Below are positions 11,766 through 24,763 of a stretch of 64,000 nt of DNA, piece after piece. Position numbers and translations under genes: made by a program. Numbering within the stretch: the stretch's first letter is position 1; the number at the start of each line of letters is the position of its first letter. Source of the stretch: Dryomyza anilis (lineage: Eukaryota; Arthropoda; Insecta; Diptera; Dryomyzidae); NCBI GenBank assembly GCA_951804985.1, contig OX638133.1, positions 53,038,622 through 53,102,621 of the forward strand, given 5' to 3'. The notes under the pieces were generated by a model that was not told the DNA's origin, made no database searches, and saw only the letters and a program-made list of their open reading frames with translations.

Positions 11766-13250
11766 TAAATTGCGACTTGGGATGGACCAAAAATTACATT
11801 TGTGTTTTTGTTCATATTTAATATTTCCTGAATATCTCCTTGGAGAGAAAATCTAGAAACCCCGTTTAGGTCTCGTTTTAAAGCTAATAAAATCAAATTT
11901 GATGTCCTTAAAAAGGCACTTTTTAATGTTCAGAAAAAATTATAAATTTTGTTTGTTATTTAATTAGCGTATTCACAGTTCGTCGTATTTTTGTATGGTA
12001 CACTCAAAATGAAAAGTCTGTAACAATAGCAAAAAAGGTTTCCAATATAGCAAAAATGTTTGCTGAAAAGAGGAAAGCGCATCTATTAGAAAGAGAAAAG
12101 CGCTGCTATTATAGCAGACAATTTTAGCTGTTTTATTTTTTTATTCTGTTAACTCCAATTCATAAAAAAGAAAATAAAAAAATATTTTTTTTTGTGTTTT
12201 AATATTTTTTTTTAATTTCTGTTATATTTTTCTTACTTTGTTTTATTTTTATATAATTATTTTTCATTAAATTTATTTTTATTTATCTTATTTTTTATTT
12301 TACCTTTATTTTACTATTTCAGACTTGCATTCGTGCATTGTTATTACGTAGATGAAATATCTCTTTTAAATAAACATGTTGTCGAATAAGAGTCTACGAA
12401 TTATAGACACATTTAGCTGTAGCGTCTCGTGGCTATGGCGATATCTGGTGTAGGTTAGCTACACTAGCGATATACACACCAGTGACACTAGCACGATCTT
12501 GATCACTAGCAGAACTAAGATTCCCAGCAAACAGTTCTATATTGCACATAAAAGTATGCTGTAAATGCAATTTAAAGTATGCTAAAATTTAGCATTCAGA
12601 GTTTGCTATTAATAGCAAAGTTTTTATTTTGAATTTGTTGTTGCATAAAAGTGAAATACCACAAGTGTTGTATATAAGAGTAGCCCTGAGACATGTTTTT
12701 TGCTGTATTATTTTGTGAAAGGAAGAAAAATTGTAAAATTTAATATAAATAGTGCACATAACATGCTAATTTATTTATCTTTCGTTTCAAATCGAGGATA
12801 TTTATGTGATTTTGAAAAAAAATCCCAAATTTATAAGAATTAGCTGCATTCGAACAAGCAGAAAAGTGATGCTCACAGTTTAATTGCCGATTGCACTGTG
12901 AATACGCTTAATATAAATGTTCATGCCAAATTTGAAGATTATATTTTGATGGCATCTTATTTTAAAAAATTATTTTATAAATTTTTATTAATTTTTTGAA
13001 GAGAAAACATTTTTTTTTCTACTGTAAAAGTTGCACCCAAGTAACACAAAGTACAGATTTCGTCACGAATTCTAGATATTTTTGTTAGTTTGGCAGTAGA
13101 TACGTAGCGAAATTTAAATGGAAAAAATTTAGAGAATTCCTTGTCTCATGACACAGTTTTTCTATATATCGATTCTCATTTTTTTAAAAAAGTTTCAATA
13201 GAATATTTAGAATTTCAATACAGATTTCTACATAGATTTTCAATAATGTA
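11766..13250. other. A+T-rich intergenic DNA, no gene seen
   Basis: No coding signal. A purine-rich stretch at 12010-12130 holds repeated 'tagcaaaaa' and a 'gctgctattatagcag' dyad. Poly-T runs occur at 12180-12310. Confidence 0.45.
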
Positions 13251-13955
13251 TATCAACCATCAATTAAACCTCTTACAAATAGGAAGATAGTTGATGAATA
13301 TTTGGAAAAGGTACTCTATTAGAATTCGCGGAGTATTTTTTATTGAATTGTAAGAAAATTAATCAAATGTATTTTTAATTATTATAGAATTAAAACAGTA
13401 TCCTGTTTATACATCGCCATCGTCATTATAAATCCTTCGAAGGTAAAGTTGTACAACGACTTGAAATTTCTTCGCAGAAGAACCAAGTCCGATCGGCGAT
13501 GCTGTCATCAAAGTAAACTCTGAAAATATTTTCATTACGTGTTGATAATTCAAATCACAGGATATTTTATTTTCACTTTTACCATTAAAATGTAATATTT
13601 GAGTTCGCAGTTTTTTATACCATTTGATTTACCTCATTGTTGTGGATAAAACGAGCATAAGGAAAAAGTACTCCATTTTTTTGTTAGTCAAATGTCAAAA
13701 TACCCTGAAAGTTTTGCTGCAAATGTCCAAGAACTCTGGATGTTTGCTATCAGTCAACTGTAAATATCTCAATTTTCATTGCTGTTGTGGCAAACATGAC
13801 GTAACTATCTGCATATACGTCATATTTAAAAAATATAAATAGTTTTGTTGCAACTTTATTGAAAATTATGGGATGTTTAAATATTGGCTACAAGGCGTAA
13901 ATTTAAAAGGATAGTTGCAGCAAGACTTTCATAAACATCTTGTTTTCTTAGTGTA
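13251..13955 (-). mobile_element. F1 element, copy C
   Basis: Inverted F1 copy ending CTTGTTTTCTTAGTG followed by TA at 13954-13955. The other terminus is lost beyond 'caaccatcaattaaacctc'. The 72-codon frame at 13624-13842 lies inside and is non-coding. Confidence 0.75.
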
Positions 13956-14024
13956 GGTATTCCGTACACACTCAAAAAATTAATGCAATGAAAATACTGT
14001 ATTGCGTGTTGTTATTTTAATATT

Positions 14025-14300
14025 CAGCCCAATCGAGAAACGTGGGAGACATTTCCGACGGAATTGACTAAAAAGCAATCGAACTCATAGTTATCCGACG
14101 TATATTCGAAAATTTTCATCGGAAACAAATCAATCAAGGCAAACCTTCGTGTGAACATTTAGTGTCAAATTTGCTCACATTTTATTTATATGTGAAAACA
14201 TGTAATTTTACATTTTTAGTAATTGATTGCAGAATTCAATGATTAACTATTTAACTACTGCATCTATTTGTCTTAAATGATAAATTTTAATTAGTGTTTG
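14025..14300 (+). mobile_element. F3 element, partial copy
   Basis: Starts CAGCCCAATCGAGAAACGTG after ATT, as do the complete copies at 44449 and 46486. Homology continues through 'gtgtcaaatttgctcacat' and fades near 14300; no right terminus found. Confidence 0.65.
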
Positions 14301-14718
14301 GAACAACCACTTATCAATTGCCTCAAATATTAATTATTTAAAGTGTTTGCTCGAAACACTTGTTTAAGAGGAAGCAATCATGTCGTTTTTAGTGCTGTGC
14401 CGAACCTCACGCAACGTGCAACGTTTATCGCCAGAATTCACATTCAACTCAGACAAATGACAGCATTGGAAAGTTCCTAGCTAGTTTTACTGGATAGAAA
14501 CTAGTATGGCTACTAGTACAACTGACTGGTTACTGGCCAGTTACTGGTTGGCATTGTTACGTAGTAAACTGAGAGGAATACCGTTTCCCAAAACTACACT
14601 GAGAGGAATAACGATTCCCAAAAGCAACAATAATCAATAGGTTTTTAAAATTGAATTTGTAAAATAATAAAGTAAAATACTTAAACAAAGCAAAACTTTA
14701 CGTTTTGTACGAACCCTG
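14301..14718. other. Spacer with a short tandem duplication
   Basis: Mostly unassigned. Between 14565 and 14626 a unit of about 30 bp, ACTGAGAGGAATAACGATTC-CCAAAA, occurs twice. Several 'actagt' and 'tactgg' motifs precede it. Confidence 0.45.
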
Positions 14719-15232
14719 TAGCGTGATTTCGTAACTCCATAATTTTCGATATCGCTAACTAACAACAATTGTCGCTTGCGATAGCGATCGTTACGAAAAA
14801 ATTGATTCCCTAACTTTCAATGCAATGTATGTAAACAAATAAATTCGGAAAGATTGTTAACAATAAAAATCGTTTTAAGGTCCATTCATATCAGACAGCA
14901 CATTGCGTATCATGCACGACAAATATTCTTCAGTACATTTTATATGAGAGTGTTCATATCATGCGTTTTGGATCCGTTCATGCACGTAGAAATAAATAAA
15001 TATTTTTGCAGGAGCCTGCCGCATGCATTGTTGCAGAAATATAGTAAGTAAGCTGTCTAACAACCAAAAAATGTTCAACGCTATCGTATCGATAAATTCT
15101 CAACGATGACAGCTGACGATAAATATCATAGCGAACTATAGCGAGATTCCCTAACTCCGTATCGAAAAAATCAACATCGTTAACTACAATTAACTACGAT
15201 TTCTGTCGATACGGAGATGGAGAATCGCGCTA
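14719..15232. mobile_element. F4 element, 514 bp
   Basis: Ends TAGCGTGATTTCGTAACTCC and GAGAATCGCGCTA are inverted repeats rich in CGATATCG/CGATACGG motifs. CTG precedes the left end; ATG follows the right. The middle third differs from the copy at 23963. The 65-codon frame at 14854-15051 spans that middle part and is not recognised. Confidence 0.7.
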
Positions 15233-15940
15233 ATGGACACCGCTGAAAATACCCTGGAAAGTTCGTTACACTATTGAAACTTAAATGTTATTTCAATATC
15301 ATGCTCATCAATTTATCTTCTTGATGCAGTCGGTTCTATTATGATATTCTGATCATATTTTATTATTTGTTAGTCAGAATAATAAACAGATTTATGGAAA
15401 TAAATAAATTCTTCGACACGTTCACGACACGCCATTTCACAATGCCTGTATGTGTTAGTGCATATTCTGTGTACACACAGAAAAAAAGTGTGTAAATATA
15501 ACTAAAATGTTAATCAATCCAATTAATTTTTAATTGAAACTCAGCCGATGTAACTTTTAGTAGCATTGAATCCCATATTCGTAATAATGAGAATATGAGA
15601 ATTGGAGAAACTTTAATTCATTTTTTTGTCATATTGATATTTAAGTTGTTATATATATTATATTTTTATTGTGAATTTTTAAATCATTAATTAATTAAAT
15701 AATTATTTAATTAATTAGTAAAATTAACTAAAAATTTCATTCGATAGAAATTGGATCAATAAAATATTTTGTTAAATTAAATAAAATATTTGTCGAATAG
15801 AAACATATGAAAATAAAAATAATTTAATTCAATATATAACATAAAATAAATAATAATAAATATTTATACTGTTTGATATGCTTTGTAAAAATTTTTCAAC
15901 CTAACGAATGTTTCACCGAAGTCAGTTTTCACAACTTCTA
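15233..15940. other. A+T-rich spacer, no gene seen
   Basis: No coding signal. An ACACACAGAAAAAAAGTGTG edge at 15473, similar to edges at 9119 and 18095, hints at a further degraded element. Confidence 0.4.
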
Positions 15941-17572
15941 CACTAAGAAAACAAGATGTTTATGAAAGTCTTGCTGCAACTATCCTTTTAAATTTACGCC
16001 TTGTAACAAATATTCAAATATCCCATAACTTTCAATAAAGTTGCAGCAAAACTATTAATATTTTTTAAATATGACTTATATGCAGATAGTTACGAGATGT
16101 TTGCCACAACAGCAATGAAAATTGAGATATTTACAGCAAAAATTTTGAGGTATTTTGACATTTGACTACCATAAAACAGGAAAATGGCGTACTTTTTCCT
16201 TACGCTCGGTTTATCCACAACAATGAAGTAAATCAAATGGTGTAAAAAAGTGCCAACTCAAATATTATATTTTAATGGTAAAAGTGAAAATAAAATATCC
16301 TGTGATTTAAATTATCAACACGTGATGAAAAATATTTCGTTTCAGAGTTTACCTTGATGATAGCGTCGCCGTTCGGACTTGGTTCTTTTGAGAAGAAATC
16401 TCAAATCGTTGTACAATTTTGCCTTCGAAGGATTTAAAAAGACGATGGCGATGTATGTACCATGTCCCAGTATACTGTTTTAAGTCTAAAACAAATAAAA
16501 ATACATTTGATTCATTTTCTTTCAATTCAATCCGCGAATTCTAATGGAGTACCTTTTCCAAATATTCATCAACTACACTCAGAAGAAAATGTACCATTAA
16601 GTTTTTTCTTTTTAAATCAAAAGTTTTCTAATTAATTCAATAGTATTTGAAAAATTCAGTACCATAAATTTAAATATTTCAATATTATTATTTTGAATAG
16701 AATAAATACTGTTGTTTTAATGGTTTCCTCCTATAATAATAAACGTGGTGTAAAAAAACACAAAAACGAATACAAACATGTTCGTTTAGTACGTCATTCA
16801 GCGTGTTTACTCAAAATGGTCGCATGTATTTTTTGTAATATTCCACATTATTAAACGCGTTATTGGTAAGGACTCAATGTATTTAATGTAAATAAATTAT
16901 ATTTACATATTTATTTATATTTATATTTTTATTTATTACAGACTCAAAAATAACTGCAGCCTCAAGTACTACAATCAATTATTGGAAACCAAAGCAAACA
17001 TTAATTGTGTTATAACCTTTTACATCAAAAAGTGTTTTTGTATGTGTGTGTTGTAAAAGTGAATATCAATTTCGACATTTAAATAAAATAATATATACAA
17101 TAAATTAACTAAAATACATTTTTGTTTTAATAAATTATTAGGAAAATGTAATTCGACTATACCATAAAATTAATAATACGTATCATTAAATTTGTATAGG
17201 TTTTTCTTATTGTAATTAAAATATCACATTATAAAATTTATGGTACAACCACACATTGTATTAACAGTTTCAATATTACTGAACTAATGGGACACATCCT
17301 ATTGATCAATTTTAATGGTATAAATTATTGTTTTTCTATTGAAATACTATCAATTTACCATGATTTTTTTCTGGGTGTATCTTCCTATTTGTCAGATGTT
17401 TAATTGATGGTTGCTATAGATAATCGTAAATTCGAAAGATGGTTCTAGCCATATTAATCGTATTTGACGGATGTTTGAGTGATGGTTGTCTCAAATACGA
17501 TTTAAATAATTTGTAAATAACTTGATATTTAGGGCTGTGATATTTCTGGAATTAATCTTTGTTTTCTTAGTG
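15941..17572 (+). mobile_element. F1 element, copy D, carrying an F2 insertion
   Basis: Complete F1 termini (CACTAAGAAAACAAGATG at 15941, CTTTGTTTTCTTAGTG to 17572) between TA dinucleotides. An 801-bp F2 element lies at 16577-17377; without it the element is about 830 bp. Confidence 0.85.
16577..17377 (+). mobile_element. F2 element inside F1-D
   Basis: Ends CACTCAGAAGAAAATGTACC and CATGATTTTTTTCTGGGTG, with TA on both sides (16575-16576 and 17378-17379). A second copy at 24998-25876 also lies in an F1, and a half copy is at 18918-19317. The termini resemble those of F1 only in CACT, the TA target and length class. No transposase frame. Confidence 0.85.
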
Positions 17573-18315
17573 TACAGGTGGGCCAATTAATTGAGTCAAA
17601 CATAAAATTTAATATTCGCTTTTTAATGATTTAATGATGCAACAAAATGAGCATCATAAGCTGTTGACAGCATTCTTGACAGCAAAAATAAATTGAGCCA
17701 TTTAATGCTTTAATAACATAACACTAAATAATGCAATATCCTGTTTTAAAATAGCAACGTAGAAGAAAATAATGTTAGAAGAAACTGAACGACGCTGCCG
17801 ACGACGCACGAGACGCACAAAGAAAAAACAAAATGAAATCCAGAAGAAAAAAAAGCAGTGTTGCAATTAAGAAAATTAATAAATCAAAAGTAACAAATAA
17901 AAGAATTTAATACTATTAAAGATTTAGTTATATTGAAATTATATTAAATTTATTAATATTAAAATTTTAATTAAAAAAATGTGTAAATACAATTAATTAA
18001 TTAGTAAATAATTCATATTTTTAATTGGAATACGATTTTGTTTGCTATTAATATCAATTGTTATATATACGTACAATATTATTTTTCTGTGTATACATAA
18101 GAGGTTGAGATTGAAGATGCCGATACGTAATATTGATAAACAATTGCATCAAAACATGAATGCTTGTACGTTATATTGATTAATTTGTTCGTCAATATTA
18201 CCTCGACAGATTGTTGTATGCCGTTTGTCAATATGACGAACGATACTTTTTTCTGTGTAGTATGTATTTATTATACTTAAATAAAAAAAAATTAAATATC
18301 ACCTCCTACATTGTG

Positions 18316-18345
18316 GCGCAGTCACGCACAACTTTGTGACTGCGC
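18316..18345. other. Perfect 10-bp hairpin GCGCAGTCAC / GTGACTGCGC
   Basis: Ten-base arms at 18316-18325 and 18336-18345 with a 10-base loop. No U-tract follows and no known RNA fits; it opens the GC-richer island. Confidence 0.6.
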
Positions 18346-18502
18346 TGTGTCAGCCGCTAACGTAGCAGGACGGTTATTGGCGTGATCCAATCTGCCGGAT
18401 AACATCCGCTCCTGTGCACTGTTCACGGAGCTACAAACGTACGCAAGGGCCGCCAGCAACCCAGTTTAGAATCAAATATCCACGAGAAATTATTGCGCAA
18501 AC

Positions 18503-18685
18503 ATGCGCATACAGTTATGCAACTCCATGTTTGAAGGAGTCAGACCAGACGCAGACGCTGAGCAAATTAGACAGGAGATTCCGCTGCATTTTGAGGAACT
18601 AAAATGCAGGACATTTTTGAAGACGCATCTGGATGATTGTGCAATACGAAATTTGGCTAAGTGCCGCTGCATGTTGTATAAATAA
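18503..18685 (+). CDS. Unrecognised 60-codon ORF in GC-richer island
   Basis: The frame has a balanced composition (Asp, Glu, Arg, Cys, Leu) unlike the Lys/Ile/Asn-rich chance frames nearby, and contains EGVRPDADAEQIRQEI and three Cys near the end. A stop lies upstream at about 18465. Two other frames stay open over the same stretch (18414-18602 plus, 18490-18672 minus), so the coding frame is uncertain. Possibly the last exon of a gene or of a captured fragment. Family not recognised. Confidence 0.25.
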   Translation: MRIQLCNSMFEGVRPDADAEQIRQEIPLHFEELKCRTFLKTHLDDCAIRNLAKCRCMLYK

Positions 18686-18917
18686 CAACAGCTACAACAA
18701 GTTATAATAAATTAAAAATATAAAAATATTAAATTTGTGATTGCATACCCGCAGTTCACCGCTTGTGTTGAAAATTGATGCAAAAAAATTATTGCAAAAT
18801 TTTTCTCTGTGACAGTTGAAAAAGATTTGACACATAATTAACTATAAATATTAATGATCACACTAATTCATAGTAAATTTACTAGAAATGTTAACAAATC
18901 ATAAATCATATTTCCCT

Positions 18918-19317
18918 AAATAAATAAATAAATAAATATATAAATATAATTTATTTACATTAAATAGATTGAGTCCTGACCAATGTCGCGTTTAATAATG
19001 TGGAATATTACAAAAAAATACATGCGACCATTTTGAGTAAACACGCAAAATGACGTACAAAACGAACATGTTTGTATTCGTTTTTGTGTTTTTTTTACAA
19101 CACGTTTATTCTTATAGGAGGAAACCATTAAAACAACAGTATTTATTCTATTTAAAATAATAATATTGAAATATTTAAATTTATGGTACTGAATTTTTCA
19201 AATACTATTGAATTAATTAGAAAGCTTTTGATTTAAAAAGAAAAAACTATTAATACATGAACCATAAGATCAATGGTCGTACCATAAAGTACTTAATAGT
19301 ACATTTTCTTCTGAGTG
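18918..19317 (-). mobile_element. F2 element, half copy
   Basis: Inverse of the left half of F2, ending CATTTTCTTCTGAGTG then TA at 19318-19319. It directly abuts F1 copy F. Confidence 0.75.
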
Positions 19318-19320
19318 TAC

Positions 19321-19736
19321 ATATAACATGCTTGTTTACTTTTACCATTAAAATGAAATCTTTGAGTTGCCAATTTTTGGATTTACTTAATTGGATTTAC
19401 TTAATTGTTGTGGATACTGGATAAATCAAGCGAAAGAAAAAAATACGCCATTTTCCTTTTTTTATAGTAGAAAAATGTCAAAATACCTCAAAAGTTTTGT
19501 TGCAAATGTGCAAGAACTCAGGATGTTTGCTATCAGTCAACTGTAAATATCTCAATTTGCATTGCTGTTGTGGCAAACATCTCGTAACTATCTGCTTATA
19601 TGTCATATTTAAAAAATATTAAGAGTTTGGCTGCAACTTTATTGAAACTTATGTGATGTTTGAATATTTGCTACAATGCGTATATTTAAACAGATAGTTG
19701 CAGCAAGACTTTCATTAACATCTTGTTTTCTTAGTG
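19321..19736 (-). mobile_element. F1 element, copy F (half), in left arm of the inverted duplication
   Basis: Reverse complement of the left half of F1, ending CTTGTTTTCTTAGTG then TA. It is the mirror partner of 22546-22975. Confidence 0.8.
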
Positions 19737-20163
19737 TACAACACAGTTGAAAAGTATCTGTAATTCTTTATTTAAAAATTGTCATCAGTTTTTTATAGAT
19801 AGGATAACACATATCAAAGTGCAAAGTGCTTGAATTTAAAAATGGCACGAGAAGAAACCATGAAGGATCAGCGACATCGAATAATATACATAAGAAATAA
19901 CGCATTTTTTTGCTTCACCTTCATTTGCTGAAGGTAACTGTGTGCAAATATGTTATATCGGGCAATCCACTACTATTTTTGAGTTACTTGAAACTCGTTG
20001 AAATTCAACATTTTGCACGTAAACCATAAGTTAATTATAGACAAATAACGTCCCATTTAAATGTAATGAAATGCTTTTTATTGTAGTTTAGTCGTTTATA
20101 AAACCTCTAACACAAACATCACAAACATAATAAGAAATTATTTCATAGTAATAACACTGCTCT

Positions 20164-20389
<226 letters not shown>

Positions 20390-20600
20390 TTATTATGTTT
20401 AAAGTACGTAAAAATTCTTAAATTGCATACAGATAACATGCTCGTTTAAGGAAAATACCGTGAGAAGAATATAATAATTTTGAATGTAAAAATATTTGCA
20501 TTCCAGCTAGGTTGAAAAATATTCTATATATTTGAATACCTATTAACTTCGATGATTGACATATACATAACCAAAATTATATTTCTATTTTAAAATATAA

Positions 20601-20951
20601 TAGGTCCTAAAAGTTACATTGAACTGCTAGAGTTTACTACAAAATAATTCATTCGAGAAAAAGAAATAATTTAATAATCATTTTGGTGGGTGTTTTCAAC
20701 TTCTAGGAGGATGCTCGAGCTTAAAATTAATGAAAAATTGGTGAAATTTTAGGAGGATATTAAAAGATTTAATCTCTAATTTTTAAGACTATTTCGATCC
20801 AAAACAACTGTATTTAGATGGTAAAAAAATAAAAATATGGATTTAAAATGTTTTTGATCTTCATCTGCAATGTGCGAATACAGGACATTCTTTTTTTTAC
20901 TCAAATTTTTTGTGGTAAACTCTAGCAGCACATTGTAACTTTTAGGCCTTA
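20601..20951. mobile_element. F9 MITE, about 350 bp with 40-bp TIRs
   Basis: The left TIR begins AGGTCCTAAAAGTTACATTG and continues CTGCTAGAGTTTAC; the right TIR is its inverse (GTAAACTCTAGCAGCACATT, then GTAACTTTTAGGCCTT). One half of a second copy lies at 45371-45552. No coding frame. Confidence 0.8.
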
Positions 20952-21109
20952 ATTTACATTATCTTGTTATTTATAGACAAGCTTAATAAATTAACGCAGT
21001 TCAAACGTCAGAAAAATTTAATTGACAAAAAAAATATAGTAAATCTATATTATTCAGTATTGGTGTACTGCCCGACAAAATTCAAATTTTGACATTGCGC
21101 AGTAAAAGT

Positions 21110-21775
21110 TATAGAAAATATTGGATACATTTGGATACATTCCGAAAATGGCATCAGTTTAGTCAAATTGGCTCTAGTTTTTGAGATAAAGCCCATTTTA
21201 TAATCTACCATTATTTTAGTCTTCTTTTATTTTTAAAATTTAAATAAAAGAAAAATATTAAATTATCTTTTCGATATAAGACGCAGAAAACGTTTGCGCC
21301 ATAAAATACAAATTTGCTTTTAAAAATTTGTTTGCGAGATATAAGCATATAGTAGTTAAAATTTTTCAAAAAAATAAAAATAGTATGTATGAAAAACTTT
21401 ATTACATAAATGAGGTTTTAAAGAGGATACTTGGCGCCACATAAAAGCGCATACAAATGTTTTTTTAACATTTTTGTCCACTAAGTATTAATGTATTTTA
21501 TAACCAAAATTTTTATCTTTTTAAACAAATTTGAATTTCTTTAATTTATATCTCGCAAACCAATTTTTGCACGCATTAACTCGAATTTTTGTATTATAGT
21601 GCGATATTTTTATGCGTCTAATATCGAAAAGACATTTCCATTATTTTCGTTTGATGGAATTTTAAATATAAAAGAAGACCAAAATAATGAGAAATTGAAA
21701 AATGGCCTATATCTCAAAAACAATAGCCAATTTGACTAAACTAATGCTATTTTCGGAATCAGCGCTATAAATGCA
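21110..21775. repeat. Inverted repeat, about 235-bp arms
   Basis: 21110-21345 and 21540-21775 are diverged reverse complements. Landmarks are 'ccgaaaatggcatcagttta' against 'taaactaatgctattttcgg', and 'cgagatataa' against 'ttatatctcg'. Probably a foldback-type MITE inside the larger inverted duplication. Confidence 0.7.
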
Positions 21776-21831
21776 TCTAATGTTTGCTGCAACTTTTACT
21801 GCACCATAATGAGTGTAGAGCAGTGTTATTA

Positions 21832-22145
21832 TAATAATATAATAGTTTGGCGCTACAGTCCTGTATAGAACTTCAGCCGAGCTCTCCACCATTTTGAGCT
21901 GTGCTTGTTATATTTGTACTCATAGTGGTGGGACCTACAGTTTATTACCGAATCCGAACGGCGGGTGAGAGCTTTTCACAGGCAATGGTTTTACTCTCGT
22001 AGGTTTGCCATTTACTGACGAGAGGTAGCGCGGTATAGAAAAATGTTTCTATGAAAAGATGTTGTTAGCCCCAGTCCGGTCTTGAACCGGGGACCTTTCG
22101 GCTCGCAGTCAAACGCACTAACCAATGAGCTACTACGGTTACAGG
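21832..22145 (-). mobile_element. tRNA-derived SINE, full copy
   Basis: On the minus strand: tRNA-like head with A box (TAGCTCATTGGTTAGTGCG) and B box (GGTTCAAGACC), a body of about 230 bp and a (TTA)n tail. A 12-bp target duplication GCAGTGTTATTA is at 21820-21831 and 22146-22157. Such SINEs are transcribed by Pol III and mobilised by a LINE. It shares its body with the copy at 30701. Confidence 0.9.
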
Positions 22146-22545
22146 GCAGTGTTATTACTATGAAATAATTTCTTATTATGTTTGTGATGTTTGTGTTAGA
22201 GGTTTTATAAACGACTAAACTATAATAAACAGCATTTCATTACATTTAAATGAGACTTAATTTGTCTATAATTAACTTATGGTTCGTGCAAAATGTTGAA
22301 TTTCAACGAGTATCAAGTAACTCAAAAATAGTAGTGGATTGCCCGATATAACTTATTTGCACACATTTACCTTCAACAAATGAAGGTGAAGCAAAAAAAA
22401 GCGTTATTTCTTATGTATATTATTCGATGTCGCTAATCCTTCATGGTTTCTTCTTGTGCCATCTTGTGCCATGTTATCCTATCTATAAAAAACCTGATGA
22501 CAATTTTTAAATAAAGAATTACAGATACTTTTCAACTGTGTTGTA

Positions 22546-23439
22546 CACTAAGAAAACAAGATGTTTATGAAATTCTTGCTGCAACTATCTGTTTAAATAT
22601 ACGCATTGTAGCAAATATTCGAACATCACATAAGTTTCAATAAAGTTGCAGCCAAACTCTTAATATTTTTTTAAATATGACATATAAGCAGATAGTTACG
22701 AGATGTTTGCCACAACAGCAATGCAAATTGAGATATTTACAATTGACTGATAGCAAACATCCTGAGTTCTTGCACATTTGCAGCAAAACTTTTGAGGTAT
22801 TTAGACATTTTTCTACTATAAAAAAAGTAAAATGAGGTATTTTTTTCTTTCGCTTGATTTATCCAGTATCCACAACAATTAAGTAAATCCAATGGTGTAA
22901 AAAATTGGCAACTCAAATATTTCATTTTAATGGTGAAAGTGAAAATAAAACTTTTTGGGATTGAAATTATCAACACGTGACGGAAAATACTTCTTTTCAG
23001 AGTATACTTTGATGACAGCATCGCCGGTCGGACTTGGTTCTTCTGCGAAGAAGTATCAAGTCCATGTACAATTTTACCTTCGAAGGATTTATAAAGACGA
23101 TGACGATGTATAACCAGGATACTGTAAAACAGAATAACTGTAATTCTAGAATAAATAAAAATACATTTGATTCATTTTATTTCAATTCAATAAAAATTAC
23201 TCCGCGAATTCTAATGGAGTACCTTTTTCAAATATTCATCAACTATCTTTCTATTTGTCAGATGTTTAATTGATGGTTGCTGTAGATAATCGTAAATTCG
23301 AAAGATGGTTGCTAGCAATATATATCGTATTTGACGGGTGTTTGAGGGATGGTTGTCTCAAAGACGATCTAAATAATTTGTAAATAACTTGATATTTAGG
23401 GCTGTGATATTTCTGGTAATCATCTTTGCTTTCTTAGTG
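22546..23439 (+). mobile_element. F1 element, copy E (best complete copy, 894 bp)
   Basis: Termini CACTAAGAAAACAAGATG and CATCTTTGCTTTCTTAGTG between TA at 22544-22545 and 23440-23441. The right portion has GATGGTTG motifs near 23271, 23304 and 23350, the inverse of the CAACCATC repeats in copy B. Frames at 22737-23021 (minus) and 23034-23273 (plus) lack motifs and are broken in other copies. Confidence 0.85.
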
Positions 23440-23441
23440 TA

Positions 23442-23605
23442 GGACTTTCTTGATATATTTTGATAGTAAACGTAGAGTTGTACTCAGAGAACTATAAAAT
23501 TTACTACGTTTGTAATAATATTTCTTAAAAAATATAAATTTTTGACAAAATCATGGCGTCTTAGGGGGGTGACCGCCCCCTTCGCTACCCCTGTGGATCT
23601 GCCAC
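23442..23605. other. Short spacer
   Basis: Contains a GC-rich stretch 'ggggggtgaccgcccccttc' at about 23562-23584 with no assigned function. Confidence 0.4.
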
Positions 23606-24429
23606 TGATAAGCAATGAGTTTGTGGTTTGATAAATTTGGAGAATTTTCATTTACAACCAGTGTGGATGTAATGTCATGATAAAGACGAATAAATTATTG
23701 TTATTCCAAAGTATTTTCACCACTACATATGCGGCACTGCATTCGCCAATCAGTGAGATAATTGTTTTTCGCTTGAATTAGCAAACATACAAATCAATTA
23801 ATATATAAGTGCAGGTCCAAACACGAAAGTCATCCCGAGAATTTTACTGCACGAAAAATGCACGATGAGCTCATATACAATGTTAGTGGCCAAGGTTTAC
23901 GAATACGTTATTAATATATTTTCATTCATACGCAGACAACATTGAGATTTTACGCGAACCTGTAGCGCGATTCCCTAACTCCGTATCGACAAAAATCGAT
24001 ATCGTTTACTACAATTAACGACAAATATTGTTAGGAGGTATTCCGTACAGAGTTCGCTATGATATTTATCGTCAGCTGTCATCGTTAAGAATTTACCGAA
24101 AATTGTCAATACGAAAGTGTTGAACATTTTTTGGTTGTTAGCCAGCTTACTTTTTAACGATTTAAACGATTTTTATTGCTAAAAATATTTCCGAATTTAT
24201 TTGTCTACATAAAACGCATTGAAAGTTAAGGAATCACTTTTAACATAACGATCGCTCTCGCAAGCGACAATTGTCGGTAGTTAGCGATGTCGAATATTAT
24301 CGTTATGGACTTACAGAATCGCGCTACTGGCAATATTATACATCGCAGTGGCGCAATTGGATTCACGCCACTGTACACTGCCACCGGTGCAGATGCCGTT
24401 GCAGCTGTATGTTATCTCACAGAAGCGAG
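23606..24429 (+). pseudogene. MICOS-like unit, copy 4 (F12 plus gene segment)
   Basis: F12 at 23606-23735, then the same exon-side sequence as copy 1 ('gtgcaggtccaaacacgaaa'), donor position ATACAAT/GTTAGTGG, acceptor ATACGCAG, and a final exon broken by an F4 insertion at 23963-24326. A deletion removes the FTGLIFAARR block, but the end keeps a readable TGADAVAAVCYLTEARI and a stop at about 24433. It clarifies what copy 1 lost. Non-functional. Confidence 0.6.
23963..24326. mobile_element. F4 element, 364 bp, in MICOS-like copy 4
   Basis: TIRs TAGCGCGATTCCCTAACTCC and CTTACAGAATCGCGCTA. CTG is present on both sides (23960-23962 and 24327-24329), a 3-bp duplication also seen for the short copy at 2402. 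Confidence 0.8.
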
Positions 24430-24763
24430 AATCTAATGTAGAACATACTTTAATTCCTTTTAATATATAGTGTTATAACTTATATGCGTTTACTTTTATA
24501 TTATATTTAAATCTTTAATTAGGGAAATATATGCGTTTGAATTCAAGTTTAATTTGAAGGTCGAACCACAATTTATTTTAAGTTTACAATTAAGTTAAAC
24601 CTCAAATATTTTTGAATGTCGGAATTCAAGTTTATGTAAAGGCTAGATTCAATTTGATAAAAAGCTACCAGTTTTGCTGGAGAACGCCATGGTTTTCAAG
24701 CTTACAATTATAAAAGTTGAACGCTTTTCTCCAGTGAAATCTTCGATATCCATGTTCAATATA
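24430..24763 (+). repeat. F13 tail cut by F1-G
   Basis: Same tail as 4018-4388. It is interrupted at 'gttcaata' by F1 copy G; 'cattcg' resumes on the far side at 26507. Confidence 0.65.

Larger units (their letters stand above)
17575..18917. other. Spacer with a strong hairpin and a GC-richer island
   Basis: Outside 18300-18690 the sequence is A+T-rich and featureless. The island has visibly higher G+C and contains a hairpin and a 60-codon ORF, listed separately. Confidence 0.45.
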
